A DNA stretch of 64,000 nt, from NCBI RefSeq assembly GCF_000346465.2, contig NC_034014.1, forward strand, positions 1,540,854 through 1,604,853, written 5' to 3'. The position numbers and the translations under genes are program-made. The notes beneath the pieces are model-generated. The model searched no databases. It was not told the DNA's origin and saw only the letters and a list, made by a program, of their open reading frames with translations. Source of the DNA: Prunus persica (Eukaryota; Streptophyta; Magnoliopsida; Rosales; Rosaceae). The first letter of the stretch is position 1; each line of letters opens with the position of its first letter. Below, in pieces: positions 28,213-40,294 of this stretch.

Positions 28213-31200
28213 TTACTTGGGGTCATCGAGGAGGACAGTGGTTTCCTCCTCAAGAAATGCAGCTGCCACATAAGGTTTGAGTCGATGGCCATTAACTTTG
28301 AAAGTTGTACCGTCACGATCATTCTTGATTTCAACTGTCCCATAAGGATACACTGTTAACACAGTGAATGGCCCAGACCAACGAGAGCGAAGTTTCCCAG
28401 GAAAAAGTTTCAACCGTGAGTTGTAGAGGAGAACGCTTTGACCCACATAAAAGTCCTTCTTCAAGATGTGCTTGTCATGCCACTTCTTTGTACGGTCCTT
28501 GTAAATTTTCGCATTCTCATACGATTCATTTCGAAGTTCCTCTAGCTCATTCAATTGTAACTTCCTCTTCTCCCCTGCTGAACTCATGTCAAAATTGAGC
28601 GTTTTAATAGCCCAAAACGCTTTATGCTCCAATTCCACCGGAAGGTGGCATGCTTTCCTAAAAACAAGTCTATATGGTGACATCCCAATTGGCGCTTTGA
28701 ACGCCGTTCTATAAGCCCATAGTGCATCATCCAAATTTAATGACCAATCTTTCCTAGAGGCACTCACCGTCTTTTCCAAGATTTTCTTCAATTCCCTATT
28801 TGAAACTTCAACTTGCCCACTAGTTTGCGGATGGTAGGGAGTAGATACTTTATGGGTGATGCCATATTTTGCAAGAAGGGAATTAAATTGACGATTGCAA
28901 AAATGCGTGCCTCCATCACTAATAATTGCACGAGGGACCCCAAATCTTGTAAAAATATTCTTTCGTAGAAATCTGACCACAACCTTGGCGTCATTCGTGG
29001 GCAGGGCAGCTGCTTCGACCCATTTGGATACATAATCCACTGCAACCAAAATATACAAATTCCCATATGATGCTGGAAACGGACCCATGAAGTCAATACC
29101 CCAAACATCAAACAATTCCACCTCCAAAATATTATTCAAGGGCATTTGGTTTCGACTAGAGATATTTCCTGTACGTTGGCAAGGGTCACATCTTGCAACA
29201 AAGTCTTGAGCATCTTTAAACAAAGTAGGCCAGAAAAATCCGGATTGTAGAACCTTGGCCGTAGTCTTGGAAGCACCATAATGGCCTCCACATGCCAAAG
29301 TATGACAATGCAATAATATGTCAGCCATCTCTGTCTCAGGTACACATCTTCGTATAACTTGGTCAGGACCATGCTTCCACAAATATGGATCATCCCAATA
29401 ATAATGTTTAACCAATGATAGGAATTTCTTTTTCTGATAAAAAGACATATTAGGGGGAAGAATACCACAAGCTAGGTAATTTACAAAATCTGCATACCAG
29501 GGGGTGATGAATTTTTTCTCAGAGTAGATGGAAAATAATTGCTCATCCGGGAATGTCTCTAGGATAGGCCCAACATCTTCTATAACTTCATCCTCACGAA
29601 CTAGCCGAGAGAGGTGGTCGGCCACCACATTCTCAGACCCTTTTTTATCTCGAATTTCAATATCAAACTCTTGAAGTAATAAAACCCATCGAATTAGTCT
29701 TGGTTTTGCTTCCTTCTTGGCAAGCAAAAATTTCAAAGCTGCATGATCCGTATATACAATTACCTTCGCACCCAATAGGTAAGAACGAAATTTATCCAAT
29801 GCGAATACCACTGCTAACAATTCCTTTTCCGTAGTGGCATAGTTCAGTTGGGCATCATTCAATGTACGACTTGCATAGTGAATTACATGTAGTAATTTAT
29901 TCTTCCTTTGACCCAAGACGGCTCCAATAGCATAATCACTTGCATCACACATAATCTCGAATGGTAATTCCCAATCAGGTGCCATAATGACTGGTGCAGT
30001 GGTGAGCTTTGTCTTCAATAAATTAAATGCCTCCAAACAGTCTGAATCAAAGTTGAATTCAGAATCCTTCAATAACAACTTGCAAAGAGGCTTTGTAATT
30101 TTTGAGAAATCCTTTATAAATCGACGATAAAACCCAGCATGTCCCAGGAAGCTTCGAATTCCTTTCACTGTAGAAGGGGGTGGCAGCTTTTCTATGGTCT
30201 CAATTTTTGCACGGTCAACCTCAATACCTCTTGCTGAAATTTTATGCCCCAACACAATTCCTTCTTGTACCATAAAATGGCATTTTTCCCAATTGAGAAC
30301 TAAATTGGTTTCTTCACATCTTGCCAACACCAATGCCAAATTATCCAAACAAGAATCAAAAGATGAACCGAAAACAGAGAAATCATCCATAAATACCTCA
30401 ATAAATCGCTCCACCATGTCCGAGAAAATGCTCATCATGCAACGTTGAAAAGTGGTAGGAGCGTTACATAACCCAAAAGGCATACGGCGATAGGCAAAAG
30501 TTCCAAATGGACATGTGAAGGTCGTTTTTTCTTGGTCTTCAGGCGCGATAGGAATTTGATTATATCCTGAGTATCCGTCTAGGAAACAGTAATAGGCATG
30601 CCCAGCAAGTCTTTCTAGCATCTGATCAATAAAAGGCAGCGGGAAGTGATCTTTTCTGGTTGCAGAATTCAATTTCCTGTAATCTATGCAGACTCTCCAT
30701 CCTGTAACAGTTCGTGTTGGAACTAACTCATTATTTTCATTTTTTACTACAGTCATCCCTCCTTTCTTTGGCACAACCTGTGTAGGACTCACCCAACTAC
30801 TGTCAGATATAGGGTAAATAATACCTGCATCAAGCAATTTTAATACCTCTGCACGAACCACTTCCTTCATGTTGGGATTCAATCGACGTTGATGCTCCAC
30901 GGATGGTTTATGCTCCTCTTCCATTAGTATTCGATGCATACACATAGAAGGGCTAATACCCTTGATGTCAGCGATTGTCCACCCAATTGCAGTTTTATAT
31001 TTTCTCAAAACCCGTAATACTTTTTCTTCTTCAGTTTCACTCAAATTGGCAGCAATAATAACTGGTAAAGTTTCAGAATTTCCCAAATAAGCATACCTCA
31101 AATGTGTTGGCAATGGCTTCAAAGTAAGTGTGGGTGCAGCAATCACAGAAGGTGCAGCCTTAGGAGGTGCTGCTCCTAGTGGTTCGAACTGATTCCTTTG

Positions 31201-33561
31201 CCTTGGATGGTATGGTTGTGATGCATCCAAATATAAGGCATATTCAGCAACCATGGGGTTGTCATCTTGGGAGGTAGCAGCATGGACCAATGTAGATTCC
31301 AATGGATGGCTCGGATTCTCCTTTTTAAATGTGTCTGAAGCAATTTCATCAATTAATTCCATGTGAAAACAATCCTCCGCTTCTCTTGGAAATTTAATTG
31401 CTTCAAAAACTTTGAATGTTGCTTTTTCATTCCCAACTCTCAAAGTTAGTAACCCTTCTTCTACGTCAATCAGAGTGCGTGAAGTAATCAAGAATGGGCG
31501 GCCCAAAATTAGCTGCGTGTCAGAATCTTCTTCCATATCCAAAACCAGAAAATTCGCCGGAAATATGAGTGTATCAACCTTTACTAGAACATCTTCTATA
31601 ATTCCATCTGGGTATGTGATTGACCTGTCCGCCATCTGCAAAGAAACAGTAGTGGGTTTAATTTCACCAATACCAATCTTTTTAGCAACAGATAAAGGTA
31701 GTAAGTTAATGCTAGAACCCAAATCACATAAAGCTCTTTCAAAGAAATTATTTCCCATAGTGCATGGAATTTTAAAACTCCCTCTATCTTTTTGTTTTGG
31801 TGGAAGCTTCCGTTGTAGGATGGCGCTGCACTCTTCTGTCAGTTGGATTTTCTCGTGCTCTCCAAATTTCCTCTTCTTGGAGAGAATGTCTTTCATGAAT
31901 TTTGCATAACTTGGCATTTGTTCCAAAGCTTCAGCAAAAGGAATGTTGATCTGTAACTTTCTGAACATCTCCAAGAATTTTGCAAACTGCCCATCAACTT
32001 TATTTTTTCTCAACCTCTGCGGAAAAGGGATTTGTGGGACATATGGCTTCAGTTGAGGAGAAGGAATTGGTATAGAATTTTCTTCTTCTTGGGATTTTTC
32101 TGTGGTGGTGATTGGTGGTGAAGATGCATGCCCCATTTCCGCTGCAGACTTCTTAGCTTCTTTTTCTTTCTCTAATGCTTCTTGTTCCAAGTCGACTGCT
32201 GTATTTACTTGCTTCCCTTTACGAAGAGTGATTGCCTTTGCTTGTTCTTGATTTTTCGGGTTAACTTCAGGTTGGCTTGGAAATACTCCTTGGTTTCTTC
32301 CACTTATAACATTAGCTAATTGGCCAACTTGCACTTCCAAATTCTGAATAGAAGCTTGCTGATTCTGAAATTGGGTTTTTGTTTCAGTCATGAATTGGGT
32401 GGTAGACATAGTCAACTGAGTAAGCGCATCTTCCAAATTTATTTTCTTCTCTTGAGCCGGAAAACCAGGTGGTGGTCTCTGCACATTCTGAGTGTTGCTC
32501 CATGAAAAATTTGGATGGTTTCGCCAACCGGGGTTGTATGTATTGGAATAAGGATTATTCCTTTGTCGATTAAATTCTCCAACCTGATTGACTTGCTCAG
32601 CGGACGCAAATGGGTTCCCTTTGGTACACTCTGAACTTGGATGAGGGCCTGCACAAAGTTCACAACCAAAATTAGTACTAGTGTTTATAGCATTAACACT
32701 TAAAGAATCAACTTTTTTAGTAAGGTTAGAAATTTGTGCTGTTAGCAAAGCCATAGCATCGACTTCCAAGACCCCAGCTGGTTTCAGATTCATTCTCTCA
32801 CTCGGCCATTGGTAGTTGTTGGATGCCATGGTCTCCAATAATTCAAATGCTTCGGTAGCCGTTTTTGTCATTAAAGCCCCTCCAGCAGCTGCATCAACTA
32901 GTGTCCTGCTTGTTTGACTCAACCCATTGTAGAAAGTCTGAACTTGAATCCAGGTTGGTAGCTCATGGTGAGGACACTTGCGCAATAAATCTTTGAATCG
33001 TTCCCAAGCTTCATATAGAGGTTCCTTATCATATTGAGCGAATGACATAATATCTTGTCGAAATTTTGCAGTTTTTGCTGGTGGGAAAAATTTAGCAAGG
33101 AATTTCTTAGATAAATCATCCCAAGTACGGATGGAGTCTTGTGGCTGTGACAGTAACCAAAGCTTGGCTTTATCCTTCAAGGAGAAGGGGAGTAGCCTTA
33201 AACGGATCGCATCGTCAGTTACCCCATTGAACTTGGACGTATCACAAATCTCCAAAAATATTGCAAGATGGATGTTGGGATCTTCATTCGGTAGACCACA
33301 AAATACGGATGAATTTTGCAGCATGGTGATCATGGCTGGTTTGATCTCAAAATTGTTGGCTGCAATAGCAGGACGTCGGATCGCTGAGGGAGTTGCCACT
33401 GGGGGGCCAAATTCCCCCATTGCTCTTTCTGCTTCCTCTGCCATAGGTGTGGATGGTGGTTCCACCAAAGTGTGCTTTTTGTTTGCTTTGTTCTGCTTAT
33501 GAAACGTACGTTCGATTTCTGGGTCACGTGGTATGAGTTCTAGGGTACGAGAACGGTGCAT
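28213..33561 (-). CDS. Athila-type gag-pol polyprotein
   Basis: One unbroken frame of 1782 residues. Gag (about 60-260) includes '[16 protein letters not shown]'. A zinc-knuckle-like '[13 protein letters not shown]' lies near residue 300. The protease is near 615 (DLGSS). Reverse transcriptase has '[10 protein letters not shown]' near 1000 and FMDD near 1060. RNase H starts with '[13 protein letters not shown]' near 1205. Integrase has its HHCC finger at about 1425-1460, then the D, D and E residues in 'DFMGPF', 'SDGGTHF' and 'GQVEVSNRE'. All catalytic motifs are present, implying a young coding region. The first ATG was chosen; on the coding strand it is preceded by a T-rich tract and 'tttcag', resembling a splice acceptor. 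It would copy and integrate the element, but no 5' LTR is present to drive it. Confidence 0.93.
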   Translation of the reverse strand: MHRSRTLELIPRDPEIERTFHKQNKANKKHTLVEPPSTPMAEEAERAMGEFGPPVATPSAIRRPAIAANNFEIKPAMITMLQNSSVFCGLPNEDPNIHLAIFLEICDTSKFNGVTDDAIRLRLLPFSLKDKAKLWLLSQPQDSIRTWDDLSKKFLAKFFPPAKTAKFRQDIMSFAQYDKEPLYEAWERFKDLLRKCPHHELPTWIQVQTFYNGLSQTSRTLVDAAAGGALMTKTATEAFELLETMASNNYQWPSERMNLKPAGVLEVDAMALLTAQISNLTKKVDSLSVNAINTSTNFGCELCAGPHPSSECTKGNPFASAEQVNQVGEFNRQRNNPYSNTYNPGWRNHPNFSWSNTQNVQRPPPGFPAQEKKINLEDALTQLTMSTTQFMTETKTQFQNQQASIQNLEVQVGQLANVISGRNQGVFPSQPEVNPKNQEQAKAITLRKGKQVNTAVDLEQEALEKEKEAKKSAAEMGHASSPPITTTEKSQEEENSIPIPSPQLKPYVPQIPFPQRLRKNKVDGQFAKFLEMFRKLQINIPFAEALEQMPSYAKFMKDILSKKRKFGEHEKIQLTEECSAILQRKLPPKQKDRGSFKIPCTMGNNFFERALCDLGSSINLLPLSVAKKIGIGEIKPTTVSLQMADRSITYPDGIIEDVLVKVDTLIFPANFLVLDMEEDSDTQLILGRPFLITSRTLIDVEEGLLTLRVGNEKATFKVFEAIKFPREAEDCFHMELIDEIASDTFKKENPSHPLESTLVHAATSQDDNPMVAEYALYLDASQPYHPRQRNQFEPLGAAPPKAAPSVIAAPTLTLKPLPTHLRYAYLGNSETLPVIIAANLSETEEEKVLRVLRKYKTAIGWTIADIKGISPSMCMHRILMEEEHKPSVEHQRRLNPNMKEVVRAEVLKLLDAGIIYPISDSSWVSPTQVVPKKGGMTVVKNENNELVPTRTVTGWRVCIDYRKLNSATRKDHFPLPFIDQMLERLAGHAYYCFLDGYSGYNQIPIAPEDQEKTTFTCPFGTFAYRRMPFGLCNAPTTFQRCMMSIFSDMVERFIEVFMDDFSVFGSSFDSCLDNLALVLARCEETNLVLNWEKCHFMVQEGIVLGHKISARGIEVDRAKIETIEKLPPPSTVKGIRSFLGHAGFYRRFIKDFSKITKPLCKLLLKDSEFNFDSDCLEAFNLLKTKLTTAPVIMAPDWELPFEIMCDASDYAIGAVLGQRKNKLLHVIHYASRTLNDAQLNYATTEKELLAVVFALDKFRSYLLGAKVIVYTDHAALKFLLAKKEAKPRLIRWVLLLQEFDIEIRDKKGSENVVADHLSRLVREDEVIEDVGPILETFPDEQLFSIYSEKKFITPWYADFVNYLACGILPPNMSFYQKKKFLSLVKHYYWDDPYLWKHGPDQVIRRCVPETEMADILLHCHTLACGGHYGASKTTAKVLQSGFFWPTLFKDAQDFVARCDPCQRTGNISSRNQMPLNNILEVELFDVWGIDFMGPFPASYGNLYILVAVDYVSKWVEAAALPTNDAKVVVRFLRKNIFTRFGVPRAIISDGGTHFCNRQFNSLLAKYGITHKVSTPYHPQTSGQVEVSNRELKKILEKTVSASRKDWSLNLDDALWAYRTAFKAPIGMSPYRLVFRKACHLPVELEHKAFWAIKTLNFDMSSAGEKRKLQLNELEELRNESYENAKIYKDRTKKWHDKHILKKDFYVGQSVLLYNSRLKLFPGKLRSRWSGPFTVLTVYPYGTVEIKNDRDGTTFKVNGHRLKPYVAAAFLEEETTVLLDDPK

Positions 33562-33590
33562 ACACGGATCAAAGTACCTGAAACAAAAAA

Positions 33591-35171
33591 AAAAAAATTC
33601 AAATTAAACTCAGAATTAAACTATATTGATATTCCCAAATTTTCATTCAAACTATATTTCATGCATATTCATTTAATTACTGAAAATAATGCACGTTTTA
33701 AAACAAAAACTACTTAATTACTAATACTTATAACCGAGTCCAAGGCTCACTTTCACAACCCACTTATCCAATATCCCAAGCTTGCCCATTCCAGAACTTC
33801 AATTGTAAATAACAAAATCCAAGAATTTCTATAAGATAATATAAAACAAACTCCTAATCCCAACATAATTAGAACAACTCAAATAACGGGCAAGACTCGC
33901 TTATATGGTCGTTCTAGTACCTCTTGAAGGGTAAAACTACCTCGGAAGACTCACGGTCAACCGAGTCGTCTAACTACCCAAACTTGGTCAACCGGGCCCG
34001 CTGGGCCCACAATCTCCGATTTTCGATCCGAAAGTTCCTATGAATTCCACAAGGTTTATGACCCGTCCTACAAGTTTGGTCCGGATCGGACGGTCGGATC
34101 GCTCGCGATCACACGATCAGACGGTTACGATTATATAGCCCTAAGGTTCGCGATTTTGGAGTATCCGGGACATCGATTCATGATCCGTCGAATCCTATAC
34201 GATCCTAGAAATACAAGGTACAACCTATGTAAATTTGAGTTCGATCCAATTGTCCGAACATATCGAACCTGGAAATTGCACAATAAGCGAAATACGTTCG
34301 ATGCTCAAATGATATCCAAATTGACATCCGAGCACACCTACGAGCTAGTGGCAACATGAAGATTATTTTAGGATGAAATGTGGCCCCCATTACACTGCCC
34401 ATACGTCAGCAGCGCGCGGGTGTATAGAGTATTTTTCAGTGACGGAAAAACTCCGCACCGCCACTCACCCTTCCTACCCTAGGTACTACACAAAGTGGGG
34501 ATCATTTTATTCAATTGTGAGGAAGTCCAATTTGGACGGCACCGGCTGGAATTTCAATTTGAAATCCGGCCAAAACCTATGTTTCAAAATCAAATTCCAA
34601 AACACAATTATCGTTTGATTCCTACACAACAGGTAGCTAGAGCGTGGAAAAAGACGAATAAAACTCACCTTATTCTCCGAAATTGTGTGGTGGTCGGAGC
34701 AACACGACGGCAAAAAGAAACAGGCTCAAACTAATTGAACCTGTTGGCAAATCTCGTGCTCTCCGACTGGGAAAAGTGGTGGGTCGTGATCATAGGCCGG
34801 AGCTGAGAGAATCGAAGAGAGAGGGAATCAGAGTCGGGGAGAAAGAAAGAGAGAGAGAGAGAGAGAGTTGAGCGTGTGCGCGGAGAGAGCGAAGGAGATT
34901 TATCATTTTTCTGAAACTAACTTTGAGTTATTTACGGTTATGCCACTGAGACATTTTTTATCAACATCTCCTCATTACAACTCCGATTTGAACCCAATAC
35001 ATGTCTACGGACTCGTCTCGACGTGCCTTCCACAACAGTCCAATTAGAATTTTCAAATTCCTTCCCGATCACAAAGTCAACTTTTAACCCTATTAAAATA
35101 TTGCGTGGTAATTTCGTCTTTTACTTGTATAATTTAATAATTAAAAATTAATTTAGGTTCGGATTGTTACA
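33591..35171 (-). repeat. 5' part of the X solo LTR
   Basis: This matches the first part of the LTR at 1-1669 in reverse, for example 'ggagtatccgggacatcgat' at 34158. It ends TGTTACA at 35171, followed by target duplication tttca. A GA microsatellite lies at 34848-34866. No gene is seen. Confidence 0.65.
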
Positions 35172-35696
35172 TTTCAGGTAAATCCTGACATAATCATGTA
35201 TTCATTATAGGATTCCTAGTTGGAGTTATTTTCACTCAAGCACTTTTATGTTAGTCCTATTTTTAATAGGATTAGATTTTGTCTCTTGAGATTACTTTTC
35301 TAGTTGGACTCTATTTTGATTTAAGTTAAAATATTATGTTTTCATCATCTTGGACTTGGAAAATATGTTTTAATTAATATCCTATTTGATTCATTGTTTA
35401 CATCTTGATATACATTGTTTCATTGGATAAACAATTGATTGGAGTGCAAATGATAAGCTGACGAAACCATATAGGATTCTAAGACTATCAAATTGAATGA
35501 ATGACAAGATATTAAGTTGTGGCTGTGGACCTTCACGTGAAGGTTGAGAATGAGTTTTGCATAAATAATTGTGTGCATCTCTTTTGGAAGATACAGCTTT
35601 TGATAATTGTGTTGAGCATATAGAATTCTTAAGAAAAAGGTGCTGTGCATATTTTTCAAATAAGTCATCAAGTGTTCCTTGTTTACTTGGTGTGAG
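35172..35696 (+). repeat. Copia-type remnant, right part
   Basis: This continues the sequence interrupted at 24136, after the target duplication. It is AT-rich and non-coding. It ends near 35697, where similarity to gene A's upstream DNA begins ('gctttaaagctaaagtatgg'). Confidence 0.4.
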
Positions 35697-35760
35697 CTTT
35701 AAAGCTAAAGTATGGGGACAGACAGAGAAAAGTTGGGTCCTGCATTGCATGCATTTAGTA

Positions 35761-36364
35761 TGTTACATCCTGGGATCGGCTTCGTCGTATTACGATATTG
35801 TTTGTTTTGGGCTCCCCCTTTCTATCCTCACGATTTTGTTTTTAGAAACTCACGAGCAACTTCCCAGTGGGTCACCTATCTTGAGATTGCTCTAGCCCCT
35901 AACTCGCTTAACTTCGGAGTTCCCATGACTCCAAAGCCAGTGAGTTCCCAAAAGGCTTCGTACTAGATAATATAAGGCACATCACCCCCTCTCCGTTGGT
36001 AGATGTGGGATGTTACAATCCACCCCCCTCCTTAGGGGCCCGACGTGCTTGTCAGCACACTCATACCACACGGCATAGTGGCTCTGATACCAAATTGTCA
36101 CATCCTGAGATCGGCTCCGCCGTAACACAATATTGTCCATTTTGGGCCCCCTCTCTTCCCTCACGGTTTTGTTTCTGGGAACTCACGAGTAACTTCCCAG
36201 TGGGTCACCCATCCTGGGATTGCTCTAGCCCCCAACTCGCTTAACTTTGGAGTTCCCATGACTCCGAAGCCAGTGAGCTCCCAAAATGCCTCATGCTAGA
36301 TGAAGGCGGACATGTACATATAAGGCACATCACCCCTCTCCGTTGGTCAATGTGGGATGTTACA
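35761..36364 (-). mobile_element. Cassandra-type TRIM retrotransposon, full length
   Basis: The 604-bp element has LTRs at 35761-36017 and 36096-36364, both running TGT(T/C)ACATCC to GGGATGTTACA. Target duplication tagta flanks it (35756-35760 and 36365-36369). The internal 78 bp contains a primer binding site, TTTGGTATCAGAGC on the minus strand (36081-36094), complementary to initiator Met-tRNA, and a purine tract (36018-36033). Each LTR carries a 5S rRNA-like segment: on the minus strand 'actccgaagttaagcgagtt' (right LTR near 36230-36250, one mismatch). Such elements have no proteins and move with borrowed enzymes. Confidence 0.93.
36189..36262 (-). ncRNA. 5S rRNA-like domain in the Cassandra LTR
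   Basis: On the minus strand the right LTR contains a relative of the 3' two-thirds of plant 5S rRNA, including the region of the internal RNA polymerase III promoter ('aagttaagcgag', 'agcaatcccaggatgggtga'). The same segment occurs in the left LTR at 35855-35925. It is part of a transposon, not a ribosomal gene. Confidence 0.75.
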
Positions 36365-36563
36365 TAGTAAAAAATGTTTGTGGGTTTTTGGGAAATATAT
36401 CCTGGAATAGGATTGTCCTAGGAAAAGCAGATAAAAAAGGAATTGGGCACATCATGATATTGTTAGCTATATATATATATATATATAGGACCTTCCTTTT
36501 TTTCCCTTCTTTATATCCTGCTGTGTAGAAAGCAATCCAAAGATTCCATTGGGACCACCTTCA

Positions 36564-37044
36564 GGCCCCGTTTGGTTCACGGAATGGATTTGAGGGGAAA
36601 TCACTTCTCATGTCATTTCCCAAAGAATGGGAATGAAAGATTCCTTTCCCACGTTTGGTAATGTCGGGAAAGTAGCAGGGAGATTTCATTTTGTTTTCTT
36701 TCCCATGTTTGTTTTGAGTAGGAATCGAAAACAAAGTTTGTATAATTTTTCAATTATACCCATATTAAATCAAATAAAAAAAGAATGCATTTAATGACAC
36801 GTTGTAATTATAAATTGTTCATAAGGACAAAATAGTCATGAAAATTGTGCATTGAATGTTGGCTCATTTTCATAAACTTTCCCATGAGGAGGGAAAACAA
36901 AACCCAAGTTAAGAGGAGGACTTCACTTTCCCCCCTACTTTTCCATGTGCCAGACAACCATTTCCCATGCCTGGACTTACCAAACATGGGAAAGCAATTG
37001 AATTCTCATTCCCATACCTCCTTTCCTATGTACCAAATGGGGTC
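36564..37044. mobile_element. MITE, PIF/Harbinger-like
   Basis: Ends are GGCCCCGTTTGG and CCAAATGGGGTC, inverted with two mismatches. The element is flanked by tca on both sides (36561-36563 and 37045-37047). The related sequence at 18020-18032 ('accttcagagtc') lacks the insertion and shows one copy of tca. The 481 bp has no coding capacity. A 3-bp duplication suits PIF/Harbinger or CACTA; the ends favour the former. Confidence 0.75.
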
Positions 37045-37195
37045 TCAGAGTCTGGTTTTGCTCCCGTGCCCTAGCCTCTGGTTTTGGAAAGAATCTAATT
37101 GCACCCTCCTCCATTAATGTTTTCTCTCCTATCTCCATCCATTGGCGTTAATTGCTCAAAACAAATTTCTCTCTCATGGAAACTCTTTCTCATCT

Positions 37196-37418
37196 TAGAG
37201 CATCTACAATGGTGAGCGTCATCTCAATTTTATTTCAATAAATTGAACTTTTGACTTGCAATGTTAAAGTTTAGTTCATTTCGGATATCAATATTTTGGG
37301 TTTTGTGGAGAATGTGGTACCAACCTTCGAACCCAAGACCTCTAATAGTTCATCGTCAATAAAATGAACTTTGAAATGAAATTCATTTCAATAAGCTGAT
37401 GCACCATTATAACTCTAC
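37196..37418. mobile_element. Small MITE
   Basis: Ends 'tagagcatctacaatggtg' and 'caccattataactcta' are imperfect inverted repeats. The sequence interrupts the upstream block right after 'ctttctcatct', where gene A reads on. The target duplication is unclear. Confidence 0.5.
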
Positions 37419-38418
37419 ATGGAGCACATTACTTTTACTTTTTAATTTTTCCATTTAATTTAATTTAAACTAGCCGTTAAGTTTTTTTATGGCTTTCGAC
37501 ACCAAGATCTAGAGAGGGGGTTAAAAAAAAAAAATCTTTTTCAAAAGTCCATTTATGCTGCACCAATGATTTGACAAATTGAAAAAACCAATATGTTGAA
37601 GAAAACGTTTGCCGCTGCTTAAGAAGTTAGAGGTGGCTTGCGCTCTGTTGTTACATGTGCTTCAAATATTTAGGTCTGTAAGAGTAGCTATAGATGAGAA
37701 AAGAAAAGAAACGGGATTACTTTTTAGATACATTGAAGTTTAACAAGTCGAACAATTGAAATTGTCATTATAATTTTAATTAATTGCGGAATGCCATGGC
37801 GAGAGACTTTTTGCATAATTTTTTGCATATGATAAAGTTTTTTCTTTCTTTCTGTAGATATTGTAATATATATTATTTTATACAGAAATAATTTATACAG
37901 ATACATATCAAAGTCTAATTGAGTCATGTGCAAGTCATAGAAATAAGATTTAGCACCTTATCACCGCCAGCCACAGCCACAGCCACAGCAACACCTCCTC
38001 TCATATGCACCCTAACTAACCGCCCAGCTATCCAGCCGCACACCCACACGTCTTCTCACGGGTACCCCCAAAGTCATCACACGACCAAAAAAAGTTGTGT
38101 TTTGCTCTGTGATGCCAGCTTTGGGGGAGGGGGTTTAAAGGGAAAAAGGGGGTAGGTTCAGATTCTTTTCATGGATTTCGAACCCAACATCAAGAGTGGG
38201 GGTTAAAAAAACATTTTCTAAAGTTCATTTATGTTGCACCATCACCAAGGGCCAAGAACTTTCACATGAAAACTGATTCGGTGTCAATCACCAAGTACTT
38301 TCAAGAGAGGGGGTTAAAGAAAACTGATTACTTTCTAAATGTCTTGAAGTTAATTAGAATTCGGATTAGGTGTCAATGACCGAGGGCCAAGAACTTTCAC
38401 ATGAAAGACCCCCCGTTA
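37419..38418. other. Outer upstream block of gene B
   Basis: No gene. Segments match 20500-20720 ('taagaagttagaggtggc' at 37619). A short poly-A (37522-37532) and GCCACA repeats (37968-37990) are present. Internal stretches such as 'ggtgtcaat' with 'aagaactttcacatgaaa' occur twice (38250-38290 and 38365-38405), indicating a small local duplication. Confidence 0.5.
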
Positions 38419-39055
38419 GGCCATCTCTAACCCAAAGACCTAAATCCAAAATATCCCAAATTATTGCCCCAAATTTCTTCCAATCCAAGAAAATAAAAGG
38501 GCCAAAATTTGAGAAAACTCAAATTTGGAACCAAATACCAGTCCAAATATTGCCTAGATCCAAAACTATTTAGTGGAGCTCGCGCTGAGATGGCACAACC
38601 CATGTGCATCAGAAAAACACTGGGGCCAGCTCTAGTGGGTTTGTCTGTTGGGCCATGCCACGTGTCTGCTCCTAGTGAAGTGTCGTTGCAATTCAAATGT
38701 CTCCTCTTTTTTTTTTCTTTTTTTTTAAATCTAATAGTAACTTTAAAAAGTGACTGGGCCCATGCGGCTGACTTTTGGAATAAAATTAAATTTATAGAAT
38801 TTCAAATTTTTTTAAAGTCAAATTGTTCAACAAATTAAATTATGATGTTATTTAAAAAGATTAAATGAAGAAAAGTTTTCCATTAACAAAAAAATTAGAC
38901 TTAAACTATTCTTAAACAATTTAATAAAGGTATGGACTTAAAATTTGAGTCCAGAGGGTTGGGAGAAAAAACAATTTGAATCTGGGCAAAATCCAAATAG
39001 TCACTTTTTAGAAAGGAAAAATTTGGGATTAGCCCCTCATGGATTGGAGAAGGCC
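38419..39055. mobile_element. MITE, PIF/Harbinger-like
   Basis: Ends GGCCATCTCTAACCCA and TGGATTGGAGAAGGCC are imperfect inverted repeats, flanked by tta at 38416-38418 and 39056-39058. A TTA duplication is typical of PIF/Harbinger derivatives. The 637 bp interior is non-coding. Confidence 0.7.
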
Positions 39056-39440
39056 TTATGAACCTCACTAATCTCTTTGAACTCGCTCTCACAAGCGAGA
39101 AGTCTTTTTTTTGGTTTTTTTTTTTTTTTTTTTGGTTTTTTTTTCCCGCTGCGGCTTTCCAAAACTTCAAAATTGCCATGCCGAGAGACTTTTTCTATAA
39201 GGCACTGGAGCCAAACAAAACAACATAAATATAAAAGCAATAAAAACATATCATCTAAGCAGATCAAGGCTAATGCCATAAGCTATCATCTTCAAGGGGC
39301 GAGTAACTATAATAAGAGTTAATTGTAGCAAATTGTCCTTCAATTATACCCCTATTGGCATTTTAGTCCCCCAACCACTACACTATCGTCCTTCAATTAG
39401 GACTCTGATCTGATTACATAGCATGTATTCTGAACACATC
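39056..39440. other. Upstream block with a poly-T tract
   Basis: The T-rich tract at 39104-39145 is probably a slippage product. The stretch 'ggagccaaacaaaacaacat' at 39207 recurs at 51209, marking another duplicated segment. No gene. Confidence 0.45.
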
Positions 39441-40294
39441 CTCTTGATTGATTTCTTCAAGAGTATGATTTCTCGAAGGAATTGATCCTTTCTCATTTCA
39501 GAATATATATTGTTCATGTTTAGAATCTGAGTTGAGCTGCTGGTTCCATAGAGTGAAAGAACTGAGGAGAAGCTGCCATGTCCATGAAGAACTAGCTTCT
39601 AGCTGGACTAAGTTGGCGAAGAAGATTGCACAGTGAAGTATAGTTGGTTTCCTAAATAGATCTAGGATTTTTTGAGCTTGTAATATCCTTTTCTTGTAAG
39701 AATCTTATTTGCTTAGTAGATTGCCTGTTTGGATGATGACTTCGGGTGACCAAAATCTAGTATGTATTTTGTATGTGATTGTGTGTGGCTGTTTATCTTT
39801 GAATGCATACCAAGTGTATGACAAATTTTTTAAAAGGATTTTTGGATTCTGTGTGTATTTCGTTTGCAGAAAGTTGTACTAGATGACTAGTCATGGATAC
39901 TAGTCACCTATACTAAGTTTTGTTCAAGTCGAATATGTGTATGTGAATTGCATGCTTATATTAAATCTTGGTGCTATATCTATATAGCATGTCATTCTAT
40001 CTCACCTTGTCCATATTGCTTGTGTGCACACACATGATTCACTCTAGTTGTTGTTGGCACTGGGGACTTCTAACTTGACGGATTCTTTCGAGTGCCTAAG
40101 TTGTCACTTAGCTCTCTTCTAGGTTTGCATGTTGTTTTGATTGTTTGATTGTGGATTTGGTTGTTGATTGTGTGTTCATATATTTGTGACTAGTTGTTGG
40201 CTAATCATACTGTACTAGGTTCATTTAATCATTACTTCCATAGACATGTTGAGTTTGTTTTAACTTTACCCCTCCTACCTAAATACCAATTTCA
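39441..40294 (+). repeat. Remnant of LTR family Y (copy d)
   Basis: Landmarks shared with 42022-43509 (reverse) include 'tttcttcaagagtatg' at 39452, 'gttgttggcac' near 40048 and the end 'ctaaataccaatttca' at 40279-40294. The first half is missing or too diverged to align. Palindrome variants such as 'gatgactagtcatgg' occur near 39882. Confidence 0.6.

Larger units (their letters stand above)
24518..33590 (-). mobile_element. Athila-type Ty3/gypsy element lacking its 5' LTR
   Basis: The left end starts TGTTGTGAAATTATTGC, whose reverse complement is the usual end of an Athila-like LTR. The element carries a long non-coding region (26600-28200) and a complete gag-pol ORF (28213-33561). To the right of gag, LTR X resumes within about 40 bases: no second Athila LTR and no primer binding site (TGGCGCCGTTG type) is seen. 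No target duplication could be found. The element is therefore truncated at its 5' end although its ORF is unbroken. Confidence 0.75.
24137..35171 (-). mobile_element. Solo LTR of family X, split by an Athila element
   Basis: The outer ends, TGACAGGACCC at 24137 and GGATTGTTACA at 35171, are flanked by the same pentamer tttca (24132-24136 and 35172-35176). The left piece (24137-24517) matches the end of the LTR at 1-1669; the right piece (33591-35171) matches its beginning, in the same orientation. Only one LTR is present, so this is best read as a solo LTR of about 2 kb, later invaded by an Athila element. A stretch corresponding to about 900-1330 of the other copy is not found in either piece. 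Confidence 0.7.
35697..37195 (-). other. Copy of the gene A upstream block, belonging to gene B
   Basis: After removing three insertions it matches 17905-18190. Segments are 35697-35745, 36487-36563 and 37048-37195. It contains a Cassandra TRIM (35761-36364) and a MITE (36564-37044); the short stretches 35746-35760 and 36370-36486 have no match. The TATA box and exon 1 of gene B are not found. Confidence 0.75.

Noticed and set aside
28368..33527. Several plus- and minus-strand frames overlapping the Athila gag-pol
   Set aside because: They are alternative readings of a region whose long minus-strand frame carries all known motifs.
35569..36244. Short frames across 35569-36244
   Set aside because: They lie inside the Cassandra LTRs, which encode no protein.
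36189..36262. A genuine 5S rRNA gene
   Set aside because: The similarity is partial, occurs twice in LTR positions, and the surrounding structure is a TRIM element.
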